A DNA stretch of 64,000 nt from Pelomonas sp. V22 (GCF_030014915.1 NZ_JAGIXS010000005.1:124001-188000), one strand, 5' to 3'. Positions 1 to 11,603 are shown, counted from the first letter of the stretch. Notes: generated by a model not told the origin, from the sequence alone. Program-made: numbers and translations.

Positions 1-1716
1 ATCGAGATCCAGCCGCGCGACCGCAAGCGCTTCAAGCGCCTGATGGAGGAGAGCAAGAACTTCGAGTCGCTGCCCATCCGCACCAAGCTGACGGACGTGG
101 AGGTGGCGCGCTTCGCGGCACAGCGCTTCCGCTTCCCCGGCGTGGAGATCAAGGCGCGGCTGTTCCGCAGCTATCCGCTCGGCGAGGTCGGCAGCCATTT
201 GATCGGCTACATCGGCCGCATCAACCAGGCCGAGAAGAAGGCACAGGACGACTGGAGCGAAGAAGAGATCGCCAACTACCGCGGCACGGAGTACATCGGC
301 AAGCTGGGTCTGGAGCAGGCCTATGAGCGCGAGCTGCATGGCATCACCGGCTTCGAGCAGGTCGAGACCAGCGCGGGCGGCAAGGCCGTGCGGCGCCTCG
401 CGCACCGGCCGCCGACGCCGGGCAATACCCTGGTGCTGTCCATCGACATCCGCCTGCAGGCCCTGGTGGAAGAGCTCTACAAGGACCGGCGCGGCGCGCT
501 CGTGGCCATCGACCCACGCAATGGCGAGGTGTTGGCCTTCGTCTCCAAGCCGACCTTTGATCCCAACCTCTTCGTTGACGGTATCGATGCCGACAGCTGG
601 CGCGACCTGAACGAGAACCCCGACAAGCCGCTCTTGAACCGCGCGCTGCGCGGCACCTACCCGCCGGGATCGACCTTCAAGCCGCTGATGGCGATGGCGG
701 CCTTGAACAGTGGCAAGCGGGCGGCCAATGTGGTCATCATGGACAACCTGAACTACACCTTTGGCAACAAGGTGTTCGGCAGCCCCGAGACCGACCGTGC
801 CGGCCCCAAGGACATGCGCCTGGCCATCGTCAGCTCGTCCAACGTCTACTTCTACAGCCTGGCCAACGAGATGGGCGTGGACCTGATCCATGACCAGCTG
901 GAACCCTTCGGCCTCGGCCGCAAGACCGACATCGACCTGCAGGGCGAGGTCACCGGCGTGCTGCCCTCCCAGGACTGGAAGCGCCGCTATTTCGCCAAGA
1001 ATCCGGCCAACCAGAAGTGGTTCCCCGGCGAGACGATCTCGCTGGGCATCGGCCAGGGCTACAACAACTTCACCATGCTGCAGATGGCCAATGCCTACGC
1101 GACCGTCGCCTCCGGCGGCCAGCGCTTCAAGCCGCGCCTGGTGCGCGAGATCCAGGACGTGGTGCAGCACAAGAACCGTCGCATGGCCAGTGACGCGCTG
1201 GAGCCGCTGCCGCTGAAGCCCGAGCATGTGGACGTGATCCGCAATGCGATGAACGGCGTGACGCTGGAAGGCACTTCGCGCCAGGTCTTCCTCGGCGCGG
1301 CCTACCAGAGCGGCGGCAAGACCGGCACGGCCCAGGCCGTGGGCCTCAAGGCCGGCGAGAAGTACAAGGACATCAAGGCCGACGAGCGCAAGCGCGACCA
1401 CTCGCTCTATGTCGCCTTCGCGCCGATGGAGGCGCCGACGATTGCGCTGGCCCTGATCGTGGAGAACGCCGGCTGGGGTTCCAGCGGTGCGGCGCCGATT
1501 GCCCGCCGCGTGTTCGACTACGTGCTGCAGGGTCAGTACCCGAGCGAGGAAGACATCCTGCAGACGCAGCAAGCCAAGACCTATGCACCGATTGGCACGC
1601 CGCGCCGCGCGGCCGATGTGCCCCTGCCGGGCAGCCCGGCGGCAGCCAGTGCGCCAGCCTCGGCGGCCTCCGTGGCGAGTGCGGCGAGCGCGGCCGCATC
1701 AGGAGCATCGCGATGA
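1..1716 (+). CDS. mrdA: Penicillin-binding protein 2 (MrdA), 5' end outside window
   Basis: This is the peptidoglycan DD-transpeptidase of the elongasome, acting in the periplasm while anchored in the inner membrane. The reading frame is open from the first base, so the N-terminal membrane anchor and part of the pedestal domain lie upstream of the window. The transpeptidase motifs are all present: SxxK as S-T-F-K at 670-681, SxN at 835-843, and KTGT at 1318-1329. After the catalytic domain the protein ends in an Ala/Ser/Pro-rich tail of about 30 residues, probably disordered. Its stop codon overlaps the start of rodA (ATGA at 1713-1716), which indicates translational coupling of the enzyme with its SEDS partner. 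The neighbouring rodA supports PBP2 rather than PBP3/FtsI. Confidence 0.95.
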   Translation: MEIQPRDRKRFKRLMEESKNFESLPIRTKLTDVEVARFAAQRFRFPGVEIKARLFRSYPLGEVGSHLIGYIGRINQAEKKAQDDWSEEEIANYRGTEYIGKLGLEQAYERELHGITGFEQVETSAGGKAVRRLAHRPPTPGNTLVLSIDIRLQALVEELYKDRRGALVAIDPRNGEVLAFVSKPTFDPNLFVDGIDADSWRDLNENPDKPLLNRALRGTYPPGSTFKPLMAMAALNSGKRAANVVIMDNLNYTFGNKVFGSPETDRAGPKDMRLAIVSSSNVYFYSLANEMGVDLIHDQLEPFGLGRKTDIDLQGEVTGVLPSQDWKRRYFAKNPANQKWFPGETISLGIGQGYNNFTMLQMANAYATVASGGQRFKPRLVREIQDVVQHKNRRMASDALEPLPLKPEHVDVIRNAMNGVTLEGTSRQVFLGAAYQSGGKTGTAQAVGLKAGEKYKDIKADERKRDHSLYVAFAPMEAPTIALALIVENAGWGSSGAAPIARRVFDYVLQGQYPSEEDILQTQQAKTYAPIGTPRRAADVPLPGSPAAASAPASAASVASAASAAASGASR

Positions 1717-2879
1717 GCGCCGTCCTCAGCAAACCCAGCCTGCTGCGCCGCATGCGGCCCTTGTTCGCCGGCTTCGACGTGCCCCTGCTGCTGGCCATGT
1801 TCTGGCTGATGGCCCTGGGCCTCTTGTGCATGTACTCTGCCGGCTACGACCATGGCACGCGCTTCGTCGACCATGGGCGCAACATGCTGCTGTCGCTGGG
1901 CGTGATGTTCCTGGTGGCACAGGCGCCGCCGCAGAAGGTGGCGCGCCTCGCGGTGCCGCTGTATGCGATGGGCGTGGCCCTGCTGCTGGCCGTGGCTCTG
2001 TTCGGCATCAGCAAGAAGGGCGCGACGCGCTGGCTCAACATCGGCATCACGCAGATCCAGCCCTCCGAGCTGCTGAAGATCGCCGTGCCGCTGATGCTGG
2101 CCTGGTGGTTCCAGAAGCGCGAGGGCCAGCTGCGCCTGCCCGACTTCATCGCCGCCTTCCTGCTGCTGGCCGTGCCGGTGGGCCTGATCGCCAAGCAGCC
2201 CGACCTGGGCACCTCCATCCTGGTGCTGGCAGCCGGGCTTTACGTGATCTTCTTCGCCGGCCTGTCCTGGAAGCTGATCGTGCCGGCCGTGGTGGCGGGC
2301 GCCATTGCCATCACGGCCCTGGTGATGAGCGAGGACGCGATCTGCCAGCCCGATGTGAAATGGCCGGTGCTGCGCGAGTACCAGAAGAACCGCGTCTGCA
2401 CCCTGCTGGACCCGAGCAAGGACCCGCTGGGCAAGGGCTTCCACATCATCCAGGGCGAGATCGCCATCGGCTCCGGCGGTGTGACCGGCAAGGGCTTCAT
2501 GAAGGGCACGCAGACCCACCTGGAGTTCATTCCCGAGCGCACCACCGACTTCGTCTTCGCGGCCTATGGCGAGGAGTTCGGCCTGCTCGGCGCACTTGGG
2601 CTCCTGATCGGCTTCACCGCCTTGATACTGCGCGGCCTGGCCATCGCGAGCGAGGCGCCGACGATGTTCTCGCGCCTGCTGGCCGGCGCCATCACGCTGT
2701 CTTTCTTCACCTATGTCTTCGTCAACATGGGCATGGTCAGCGGCATCCTGCCGGTGGTGGGCGTGCCCCTGCCCTTCATCAGCTATGGCGGCACGGCCAT
2801 GGTGATGCTGGGCATCAGCCTCGGCCTCCTGATGGGCATAGGCCGCAGCCGCCGCAACGCCTCATCGCATCACGGCTGA
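1713..2879 (+). CDS. mrdB: Rod shape-determining SEDS glycosyltransferase RodA
   Basis: A 388-residue polytopic inner-membrane protein of the FtsW/RodA/SpoVE (SEDS) family, which polymerises lipid II glycan strands together with PBP2. About ten hydrophobic segments are visible. Family signatures include the QPS-E-L-L-K stretch near residue 125, the KQPDLGTS stretch near 170, and the C-terminal PFISYGGT region near 355. Length is normal for RodA. It overlaps mrdA by 4 bp and converges with the downstream sensor kinase gene, the two 3' ends overlapping by 10 bp. Coupling to mrdA argues for RodA rather than FtsW. Confidence 0.95.
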   Translation: MSAVLSKPSLLRRMRPLFAGFDVPLLLAMFWLMALGLLCMYSAGYDHGTRFVDHGRNMLLSLGVMFLVAQAPPQKVARLAVPLYAMGVALLLAVALFGISKKGATRWLNIGITQIQPSELLKIAVPLMLAWWFQKREGQLRLPDFIAAFLLLAVPVGLIAKQPDLGTSILVLAAGLYVIFFAGLSWKLIVPAVVAGAIAITALVMSEDAICQPDVKWPVLREYQKNRVCTLLDPSKDPLGKGFHIIQGEIAIGSGGVTGKGFMKGTQTHLEFIPERTTDFVFAAYGEEFGLLGALGLLIGFTALILRGLAIASEAPTMFSRLLAGAITLSFFTYVFVNMGMVSGILPVVGVPLPFISYGGTAMVMLGISLGLLMGIGRSRRNASSHHG

Positions 2880-4378
2880 GGCGGTTCGGGCGGCGTCTGT
2901 TGTGACGGCGACTGGGCCTGGAAGCGGATGGTGAAGCGTGCACCGGGTGTCTCTTGGCTGCCTGCCGCCGGGCGGCGCTCGCGGGTCTCGTCCAGCGTGA
3001 CCTCGGTGCCATGCTGCTGCGCGATCTCGCGCACGATGGCGAGGCCGAGGCCCGAGCCATCGACCTCGGTGCCCAGCGCCCGATAGAAAGGCTGGAACAC
3101 CTTCTCGCGCTCGCTCTCCGGAATGCCCGGCCCTGAGTCTTCCACCTGCAGCACCACGACCTGGCCGAACGGGTCTTCGACGACCCGCACCGTCACCGTG
3201 CCGCCCGCAGGCGTGTAGAGCAGTGCGTTGTCCACGAGGTTGCGTATCAGCTCGCGGATGAGCAGCGGATGGCCCAGCACGCGCAGCTGGCTGGCGGCGA
3301 ATTCGGCACCCTCGTAGCCGAGGTCGATGCGCTTCTCCATCGCGCGGGGCACGAAGTCGCGCACCGTCTCTATCGCCAGGCCGCAGAGATTCACCAGGCT
3401 GCGGCGCGCCGCATGCTCCTTGTCTTCGGCGCGGGCCATGGCGAGCAGCTGGTTGACCATGTGGGCGGCGCGCTGGCTCGAGAGGGAGATCTGCTGCAGC
3501 GAGCGCTTCAACTCCGGCGGCGAGCTGCGGCCCTCGTCGATTTCGCGCTGGGCGAACTCGGCTTGCGTGCGCAGGCCGGCCAGCGGCGTTTTCAGCTGAT
3601 GGGCGGCGTCAGCGAGGAAGTGCTTCTGGCTGCTGATCGACTGATCGAGCCGCGCCAGCAGGTCGTTGATGGCGCGCACCAGCGGTGCCACTTCATCGGG
3701 CACGCGGCGCTCGTCGATGGGGCTCAAGTCCGAGCTCTCGCGGCGGCGGATGCGGCGCTGCAGCTCGTTCAGCGGAGCGATGCCGCGCGCCAGCGCCAGC
3801 CACACCAGCAGCACGGCCAGCGGCAGGATGACGAACTGCGGCAGGATCACGCCCTTGATGATTTCGTTGGTCAGGCGCGAGCGCTTGCCGAGGGTCTCGG
3901 CCACCTGGACCAGCATGGTGCGGTTGGCGCCGGTCTGGCCGTCGGGCGCGACCCAGAGGTAGGCCACGCGCACGCTCTCGCCGCTGATCTCGTCATCGCG
4001 GAACTGCAGTTCCCAGGGCTGGATGGCGGGGTCGGTGGGAGGCACTGGCAGCGCGCGGTCGCCGCTCAGGTACTCGCCGCGCAGGCCCAGCACCTGGTAG
4101 TAGACGGTGTCGCTCTCGTCGGCGCGCAGGAGCGCGGCGGCCTCGGCCGAGAGTGCATAGCGCCCCTTGCTCGGCGTGGCCCGTGCCGACTCGGCCGCCA
4201 CCTGCAGGCCGAGGTTGCGCGCCATCTCGCCGAGCTCGCGGTCATAGGGCTTGGCCGAGATGCCCTGCGCCACCAGCCAGGTCAGCGCCACGCTGATAGG
4301 CCAGATCAGCAGCAGCGGCGCCAGCATCCAGTCGAGGATCTCGCCGAACAGCGAGCGGGGCTGGGGTTCGGTGCTCAT
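2870..4378 (-). CDS. Two-component sensor histidine kinase (TctE/QseC-like)
   Basis: A 502-residue inner-membrane histidine kinase. A TctE-type N-terminal region holds TM1 at about residues 17-39, followed by a periplasmic domain, TM2 at about 176-197 and a HAMP linker. The H-box contains phospho-acceptor His260 in AAHQLKTPLAGL. The ATPase domain has an N-box (RNLVDNALLYTP), a G1 box (DSGPGIPESE) and a G2 box (GSGLGLAIV). It lies 53 bp downstream of the response regulator gene on the same strand and is presumably co-transcribed with it. The signal is unknown. The TctE-like sensor suggests a small ligand such as a carboxylate, but that is inference only. Confidence 0.93.
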   Translation of the reverse strand: MSTEPQPRSLFGEILDWMLAPLLLIWPISVALTWLVAQGISAKPYDRELGEMARNLGLQVAAESARATPSKGRYALSAEAAALLRADESDTVYYQVLGLRGEYLSGDRALPVPPTDPAIQPWELQFRDDEISGESVRVAYLWVAPDGQTGANRTMLVQVAETLGKRSRLTNEIIKGVILPQFVILPLAVLLVWLALARGIAPLNELQRRIRRRESSDLSPIDERRVPDEVAPLVRAINDLLARLDQSISSQKHFLADAAHQLKTPLAGLRTQAEFAQREIDEGRSSPPELKRSLQQISLSSQRAAHMVNQLLAMARAEDKEHAARRSLVNLCGLAIETVRDFVPRAMEKRIDLGYEGAEFAASQLRVLGHPLLIRELIRNLVDNALLYTPAGGTVTVRVVEDPFGQVVVLQVEDSGPGIPESEREKVFQPFYRALGTEVDGSGLGLAIVREIAQQHGTEVTLDETRERRPAAGSQETPGARFTIRFQAQSPSQQTPPEPPQP

Positions 4379-4431
4379 CGCTCGGTGGGCCGACGGCCGC
4401 GCTGGGTCATCGGCGTGTTCCGCTCAGTCAT

Positions 4432-5103
4432 TCAGCCAGGGATCTTTTCCAGGCAGTAACCCAAGCCTCGCACGGTGGCGATTCGGATCGGCCCCTGCTC
4501 GATCTTCTTGCGCAGCCGGTGGATATAGACCTCGATGGCGTTGTTGCTGACTTCCTCGCCCCATTCGCAGAGGCGCTCGACCAACTGGTCCTTGCTGACC
4601 AGGCGGCCGGCGCGCTGCAAGAGCACCTCCAGCAGCGACAGCTCGCGTGCCGACAGTTCGATCATCTGCTCATTGATATAGGCCACGCGGCCGGTGGCGT
4701 CGAAGGACAGCGGGCCGTGCTTGATGACGGTGGAGGCGCTGCCGAGGCCCCGGCGGGTGAGGGCGCGCACCCGCGCCTCCAGCTCCTGCAGCGAGAAGGG
4801 CTTGGCCATGTAGTCGTCCGCGCCCAGGTCCAAGCCCTTGACGCGTTGCTCCACGCTGTCGGCCGCTGTCAGGATGAGCACCGGCACGCTGGAGCCACGG
4901 CCGCGCAGCTTGCGCAGCACCTCGAGGCCATGCAGCTTGGGCAGGCCGAGGTCGAGGATCAGAAGGTCGAATTCATGCGAGGCCAGCGCCGCGTCGGCCT
5001 CGCTGCCGCTGCCCACCTGATCGACGGCATAACCCGAGGCGCGCAGCGAGCGCAACAGGCCGTCGGCCAGCACTTGGTCGTCTTCCGCAATCAGGATCCG
5101 CAT
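4432..5103 (-). CDS. OmpR-family response regulator, partner of the adjacent kinase
   Basis: A 223-residue DNA-binding response regulator. The receiver domain (about 1-115) has the acidic pair D8/D9, phospho-acceptor D51 in LLILDLGLPK and the conserved Lys in MAKPFS. The C-terminal winged-helix domain (about 125-220) has the typical VYIHRLRKKIE and TVRGLGYCL stretches. The start chosen is the ATG at 5103, because GGAGA lies about 7 nt upstream and the protein then begins with the standard M-R-I-L-I-A-E-D-D. An earlier in-frame ATG would add 14 residues atypical of the family. The gene is divergent from recA and precedes its kinase gene. Confidence 0.93.
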   Translation of the reverse strand: MRILIAEDDQVLADGLLRSLRASGYAVDQVGSGSEADAALASHEFDLLILDLGLPKLHGLEVLRKLRGRGSSVPVLILTAADSVEQRVKGLDLGADDYMAKPFSLQELEARVRALTRRGLGSASTVIKHGPLSFDATGRVAYINEQMIELSARELSLLEVLLQRAGRLVSKDQLVERLCEWGEEVSNNAIEVYIHRLRKKIEQGPIRIATVRGLGYCLEKIPG

Positions 5104-5181
5104 GGGCTTGTCTCCGTGTTTCCCCCATTCTAGGGAGCAAAGCATGCTGACAAAGCTTGGCAGCAGACCCTGGTTAAACTA

Positions 5182-5197
5182 CTGTACGGATATACAG
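5182..5197 (+). promoter_or_regulatory. LexA (SOS) box upstream of recA
   Basis: CTGTACGGATATACAG fits the CTGT-N8-ACAG consensus of proteobacterial LexA exactly. It lies 41 bp before the recA start. A TTGGCA hexamer at 5157-5162 and a TACTGT at 5180-5185 (17-bp spacing) could be the -35 and -10 elements, which would put LexA directly over the promoter. Confidence 0.9.
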
Positions 5198-5237
5198 ATT
5201 TCGGCTGATAATGCCTTCAGCCCCAACAGGAGAAAAC

Positions 5238-6278
<1,041 letters not shown>

Positions 6279-6283
6279 GTGCC

Positions 6284-6832
6284 GTGGCGGCAGGCAAGCC
6301 GCTGTCGCTGAAGGCCCGCGCAATCGCTCTGCTGGCTCAGCGCGAGCACAGCAGGGCCGAGCTGCAACGCAAGCTGCTGCGCATCGCGCGGGATCGGCGG
6401 GATCGGGACCGAGCGGCTGCGGTGGCTGAAGCGGGTGAAGCGGCGGCCAAGCCGGATGTCTTTGCCGAACCCGACGATGAGCCGGCGGCGAACGCGGTGG
6501 AGGCTGAGGTCGAGCAGTTGCTCGCCTGGTTGCAAAGCCAGGGCTACCTGAACGAAGAGCGCTTCGTCGAGTCGCGGCTGCACCTGCGCTCGCAGCGCTT
6601 TGGCAGCCTGCGCATCAAGCAGGAGTTGGCCCAGCATGGGCTGGCCCTGTCCAGCGAGCAGGCCCAAGGCCTGCGGGAGGCGGAGTTACCGAGGGCGATG
6701 GAAATCCGCCGGCGCAAATTCGGCGAGGCGCTGCCAGCCGATGCCGCGGGCCGGGCCAAGCAGACCCGTTTTCTGGCGGCCCGAGGCTTTTCTGCCGACG
6801 TGATCCGCAAGGCCTTGAAAGACCCCGACTGA
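6284..6832 (+). CDS. recX: Regulatory protein RecX with a charged insertion
   Basis: RecX caps RecA filaments and modulates recombinase activity. The GTG start is 5 bp after recA, as expected for a recA-recX operon. The protein is 182 residues against about 150 in the usual family. The extra length is an Ala/Arg/Glu-rich segment at about residues 33-75, placed between the first helical module (ALLAQREHSRAELQRKL) and the next (LLAWLQSQGYLNEERFVES). The remaining three-helix RecX repeats, including RFGSLRIKQELAQHG and TRFLAARGFSADVIRKAL, are conserved. The insertion looks disordered. Confidence 0.93.
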   Translation: MAAGKPLSLKARAIALLAQREHSRAELQRKLLRIARDRRDRDRAAAVAEAGEAAAKPDVFAEPDDEPAANAVEAEVEQLLAWLQSQGYLNEERFVESRLHLRSQRFGSLRIKQELAQHGLALSSEQAQGLREAELPRAMEIRRRKFGEALPADAAGRAKQTRFLAARGFSADVIRKALKDPD

Positions 6833-6987
6833 GCCGGCGAGGCACCAAGGCAGGGCGCGGCGACAGTTCCGCGACAGGCTTGATGCGGCGCAGCATGCTA
6901 CATTGCCGGCTTGCGCAAACGCCGCCGTCGCCGGTTTTTCACCGTGCCCCGGCGGTTTTGTCGTGAACCTTGCGATCACTTCCCCCG

Positions 6988-7584
6988 ATGTCCCCGAACG
7001 CCCCCTCCCCCGAGCGTCGTTTGATGCACAGCCGCGCCACGCTGGTGCAGGTCTATGCACGCGATGACGGCCTGTTCGATGTGGAGGCTGAGCTGCGCGA
7101 CACCAAGACCCGCGACATGCAACTCTCGGCCGGCGTGCGCAAGGCCGGCGAACCGGTGCACGACATGCTGCTGCACCTGGTGGTCGATACCCAACTGAAC
7201 ATTCTCGAGGCCGGCTCCGCGACCCGGGCCATGCCGTATCCCGGCCATTGCGAGCAGCATGGTGAAGCCTATGGACGCCTGAAGGGCCTGAACCTGCTCA
7301 AGGGTTTCCGGGCCGCCGTGAAGCAGCAGCTCTCCGGCTTGCGGGGCTGCACCCACCTGACCGAGCTCTGCCAGGTCCTGCCTACCGCCGTGATCCAGGC
7401 CTTTGCCGGCGTGGTCATCGACACCCGCGAAGGCAGCGACGATGGCCAGCCCCCGTTCCAACTCGACCGCTGCCACGCCCTGCGTCGCGATGGCGCGGTC
7501 GTGCAAGCTCATTACCCGCGCTGGTACCGCCAAGGGGAGGCCCGCGTGGCCGCCCCGGCTGCGGCTCCGGCCACCTCTTCCTGA
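6988..7584 (+). CDS. DUF2889 family protein
   Basis: A soluble protein of about 198 residues without a signal peptide or membrane segment, resembling the DUF2889 family. The usual pattern is visible: an early R-x-x-H-x-R stretch, the domain-like DGLFDVEAELRDTK, a central HLVVDTQLNILEA and a Cys-containing GCTHLTEL helix. The biochemical role of the family is not known to me. The ATG at 6988 is preferred over an in-frame TTG at 6970; an internal ATG at 7024 is also possible. It sits alone between recX and sucC, with 155 bp upstream that contain no recognised gene. Confidence 0.75.
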   Translation: MSPNAPSPERRLMHSRATLVQVYARDDGLFDVEAELRDTKTRDMQLSAGVRKAGEPVHDMLLHLVVDTQLNILEAGSATRAMPYPGHCEQHGEAYGRLKGLNLLKGFRAAVKQQLSGLRGCTHLTELCQVLPTAVIQAFAGVVIDTREGSDDGQPPFQLDRCHALRRDGAVVQAHYPRWYRQGEARVAAPAAAPATSS

Positions 7585-7611
7585 CACTCTTTCCCTCTAA
7601 GCGAGACCCCT

Positions 7612-8772
<1,161 letters not shown>

Positions 8773-8803
8773 GTCTGCCTAAGCCCACGCAAGGAAAGAA
8801 AAC

Positions 8804-9700
8804 ATGTCCATCTACATCAACAAAGACACCAAGGTCATCACCCAGGGCATCACGGGCAAGACCGGTCAGTTCCACACCCTGGGCTGCCAGGCCTACGCGA
8901 ACGGCAAGAACGCCTTCGTCGCCGGCGTGAACCCCAAGAAGGCGGGCGAGAAGTTCTCGGACATCCCCATCTATGCCACCGTCAAGGAAGCTGCCGGCCA
9001 GACCGGCGCTACGGTCTCCGTGATCTACGTGCCGCCCGCTGGCGCCGCTGCCGCGATCTGGGAAGCCGTTGAAGCCGACCTGGACTTGGCCATCTGCATC
9101 ACCGAAGGCATCCCGGTCAAGGACATGCTGGAAGTGCGCAACAAGATGAAGGCCAAGGAAGCCGCCGGTGGCAAGCGCACGCTGCTGCTGGGCCCCAACT
9201 GCCCCGGCCTGATCACGCCCGACGAAATCAAGATCGGCATCATGCCCGGCCACATCCACCGCAAGGGCCGCATCGGCGTGGTCTCGCGCTCGGGCACGCT
9301 GACCTATGAAGCCGTGGCGCAGCTGACCGAAATCGGCCTGGGCCAATCGTCGGCCGTCGGCATCGGTGGCGACCCGATCAATGGCCTGAAGCACATCGAC
9401 GTGATGAAGGCTTTCAACGACGATCCGGACACCGATGCCGTCATCATGATCGGTGAGATCGGCGGCCCGGACGAGGCGGAAGCCGCCCGTTGGTGCAAGC
9501 TGAACATGAAGAAGCCCATCGTCGGCTTCATCGCTGGCGTCACCGCCCCTCCGGGCAAGCGCATGGGCCACGCCGGCGCGCTGATCTCGGGCGGCGCCGA
9601 CACGGCCGATGCCAAGCTGGCCATCATGGAAGAGTGCGGTTTCACGGTCACGCGCAATCCGTCCGAAATGGGCAAGCTGCTCAAGGGCCTGCTGAAGTAA
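8804..9700 (+). CDS. sucD: Succinyl-CoA synthetase, alpha subunit
   Basis: The alpha subunit of succinyl-CoA synthetase, carrying the CoA-binding Rossmann domain and the phosphohistidine. It has 298 residues. The active His is His256 in KRMGHAGAL, with [15 protein letters not shown] and RSGTLTYEA as further family markers. AAGGAAAG lies just upstream of the ATG. It is the second gene of sucCD, with a strong hairpin terminator after the stop. Confidence 0.97.
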   Translation: MSIYINKDTKVITQGITGKTGQFHTLGCQAYANGKNAFVAGVNPKKAGEKFSDIPIYATVKEAAGQTGATVSVIYVPPAGAAAAIWEAVEADLDLAICITEGIPVKDMLEVRNKMKAKEAAGGKRTLLLGPNCPGLITPDEIKIGIMPGHIHRKGRIGVVSRSGTLTYEAVAQLTEIGLGQSSAVGIGGDPINGLKHIDVMKAFNDDPDTDAVIMIGEIGGPDEAEAARWCKLNMKKPIVGFIAGVTAPPGKRMGHAGALISGGADTADAKLAIMEECGFTVTRNPSEMGKLLKGLLK

Positions 9701-9721
9701 GCACCGCGCTGTCGCGCGTTT

Positions 9722-9753
9722 GAGAAGGGGCCTCGCGGCCCCTTTCTCGTTTC
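9722..9753 (+). terminator. Rho-independent terminator after sucD
   Basis: GAGAAGGGGCC, loop TCGC, then GGCCCCTTTCTC forms an 11-12 bp stem with one bulged base, followed by GTTTC. It lies about 20 bp after the sucD stop and closes the sucCD operon. Confidence 0.8.
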
Positions 9754-9825
9754 ATCCGGTGGCCGCAAGGGCCTTCGCTATAGTGGGCCGCGCCCGGTCT
9801 GCCCGGGCCATGACATCAATCAGCA

Positions 9826-10551
9826 ATGGACAATTTCCTGAGCCCCGAGTTCTGGCTGGCCGTCGGCCAGATCATCATGATCGACATCCTCCTGGGTGGC
9901 GACAACGCCGTGGTGATCGCGCTGGCCTGCCGCAAGCTGCCGGATGCGCAGCGCCGCAAGGGCATCTTCTGGGGCACGGTCGGCGCCATCCTGCTGCGCG
10001 TGGTGCTGATCTTCTTCGCGCTGACGCTCTTGAAGCTGCACTTCCTCAAGCTGATAGGCGCGGCTCTGCTGCTGTGGATAGGCATCAAGCTGCTGGTGCC
10101 CGAGGATGAAGACGAGCACGCCGGCATCGAGGCCAGCGACAAGCTCTGGGCCGCGATCAAGACCGTCATCGTGGCCGACTTCGTGATGAGCCTGGACAAC
10201 GTGGTGGCCATTGCCGGTGCGGCCGAGGGCGCCGGTGGCGACCATCAGATGCCGCTGGTGATCTTCGGTCTGCTGGTTTCCATTCCCATCATCGTGGGCG
10301 GCAGCCAGCTGGTGATCAAGCTGATGGACCGCTTCCCCATCGTCATCACGCTGGGCGGCATGCTGCTCGGCTGGATCGCCGGCGGCATGGCCATCGATGA
10401 TCCGGCCCTGCTGGCCTGGGTGCCCACGGTGCCGGCCGCCAAGCCGGGCGGCGCGCCCGACGTGCTGCCGGCTCTTCATTACGCTTGTGCGGCCGGTGGT
10501 GCGCTGCTGGTGCTGTTGATTGGTAAGCTGCTGGCCAGGCGCAAGTCCTAG
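9826..10551 (+). CDS. TerC-family integral membrane protein
   Basis: A 241-residue polytopic membrane protein of the TerC family (YjbE-like branch). About seven hydrophobic segments are visible. The family signatures are GGDNAVVIALACRKLP near residue 24 with its membrane-buried Asp-Asn, and the second acidic helix FVMSLDNVVAIAGA near residue 120. TerC relatives include tellurite-resistance and manganese-export proteins; metal export is possible here but not shown. It precedes the Ser/Thr kinase gene by only 9 bp, so the two may be co-transcribed. Confidence 0.88.
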   Translation: MDNFLSPEFWLAVGQIIMIDILLGGDNAVVIALACRKLPDAQRRKGIFWGTVGAILLRVVLIFFALTLLKLHFLKLIGAALLLWIGIKLLVPEDEDEHAGIEASDKLWAAIKTVIVADFVMSLDNVVAIAGAAEGAGGDHQMPLVIFGLLVSIPIIVGGSQLVIKLMDRFPIVITLGGMLLGWIAGGMAIDDPALLAWVPTVPAAKPGGAPDVLPALHYACAAGGALLVLLIGKLLARRKS

Positions 10552-10560
10552 GGAGCGGGC

Positions 10561-11556
10561 ATGAGCGGAGGCGGATTCTGGAAGCGCGTGATGGGCGGCG
10601 CCGGCAATGACGCCGATGCTGCCAGTGCGGCCGCCCCGGCCGGCCTGCAGCGCTACGAGATCGGCGAGGAAATCGGCCGGGGCGCCATGGCCGTGGTCTA
10701 CCGTGCGACCGACAAGCAGACCGGCGAGGTCGTTGCCATCAAGCGCCTGGCCCTGCAGCGCGAGTTCGCCGCCGAAGACCTGGCCGAGGTGCGCCAGCGC
10801 TTCATGCGCGAGGCCCGCGCCGCCGGCCATCTGCAGCACCCGGACATCCTGCGTGTGATCGATGCCGGCGAGGCCGAGCAGGACGCCTTCATCGCCATGG
10901 AACTGGTCCAGGGCCAGGACCTCAGCCACTTCACCCGCGCCGGCCAGCTCTTGCCGCTGCGCGAGACCGTCGAACTGGGCATACGCCTGGCCCGGGCGCT
11001 GGCCTATGCCCACAGCCAGGGCGTGGTGCACCGCGACATCAAGCCCGCCAATGTGATGCTGGACCGGGCCAGTGCGGCGGTGAAGATCATGGACTTCGGC
11101 ATCGCCCGCATCGCCGACGGCAGCCGCACCCGCACCGGCCTGGTGCTGGGCACGCCGTCCTTCATGTCGCCCGAGCAGTTGGCCGGCCTCAAGGTCGATG
11201 GTCGCAGCGACCTCTATTCGCTCGGCGCCCTGCTGTACCAGCTGCTGACCGGGCAGTTGCCGCACCAGTCCGAGTCCATGGCCAAGCTGATGTACCGCAT
11301 CGCCAACGAGCCGGCGCCCGACGCGCGCCACCACCGCAAGGAGCTGCCCGAATCGCTGGCCCTGGTGCTGGCCCTGACGCTGGAGAAGCGGCCCGAGCTG
11401 CGCTACAGCAGCGGCGAGCAGCTGGCGCAGGACCTGGAAGCCGTGCTGCCGCAGCTGCCGGCCGATGCGGCCAACCCCCATGGCGAGGCCCAAAGCGTGG
11501 ATCCTTTCGCACAAACCCAGCGTCTGGACGTGGCGGATCCAGGGCAGAATCCCTGA
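10561..11556 (+). CDS. Hanks-type serine/threonine protein kinase
   Basis: A soluble 331-residue eukaryotic-like protein kinase. The glycine loop is GRGAMAVV (39-46), the catalytic Lys is Lys61 in VVAIKRL, the catalytic loop is HRDIKPANV with Asp159, and the metal-binding DFG is in MDFGIARI. There is no transmembrane segment or extracellular PASTA domain, unlike the cell-wall kinases. PP2C phosphatase and FHA genes follow, making a kinase, eraser and reader module. The substrates are unknown; the FHA protein is an obvious candidate. Confidence 0.93.
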   Translation: MSGGGFWKRVMGGAGNDADAASAAAPAGLQRYEIGEEIGRGAMAVVYRATDKQTGEVVAIKRLALQREFAAEDLAEVRQRFMREARAAGHLQHPDILRVIDAGEAEQDAFIAMELVQGQDLSHFTRAGQLLPLRETVELGIRLARALAYAHSQGVVHRDIKPANVMLDRASAAVKIMDFGIARIADGSRTRTGLVLGTPSFMSPEQLAGLKVDGRSDLYSLGALLYQLLTGQLPHQSESMAKLMYRIANEPAPDARHHRKELPESLALVLALTLEKRPELRYSSGEQLAQDLEAVLPQLPADAANPHGEAQSVDPFAQTQRLDVADPGQNP

Positions 11557-11603
11557 ACTTTGCTGTCAGCCCGCTTCACCTCAACCCGCGCCCCATCACG
11601 CCC

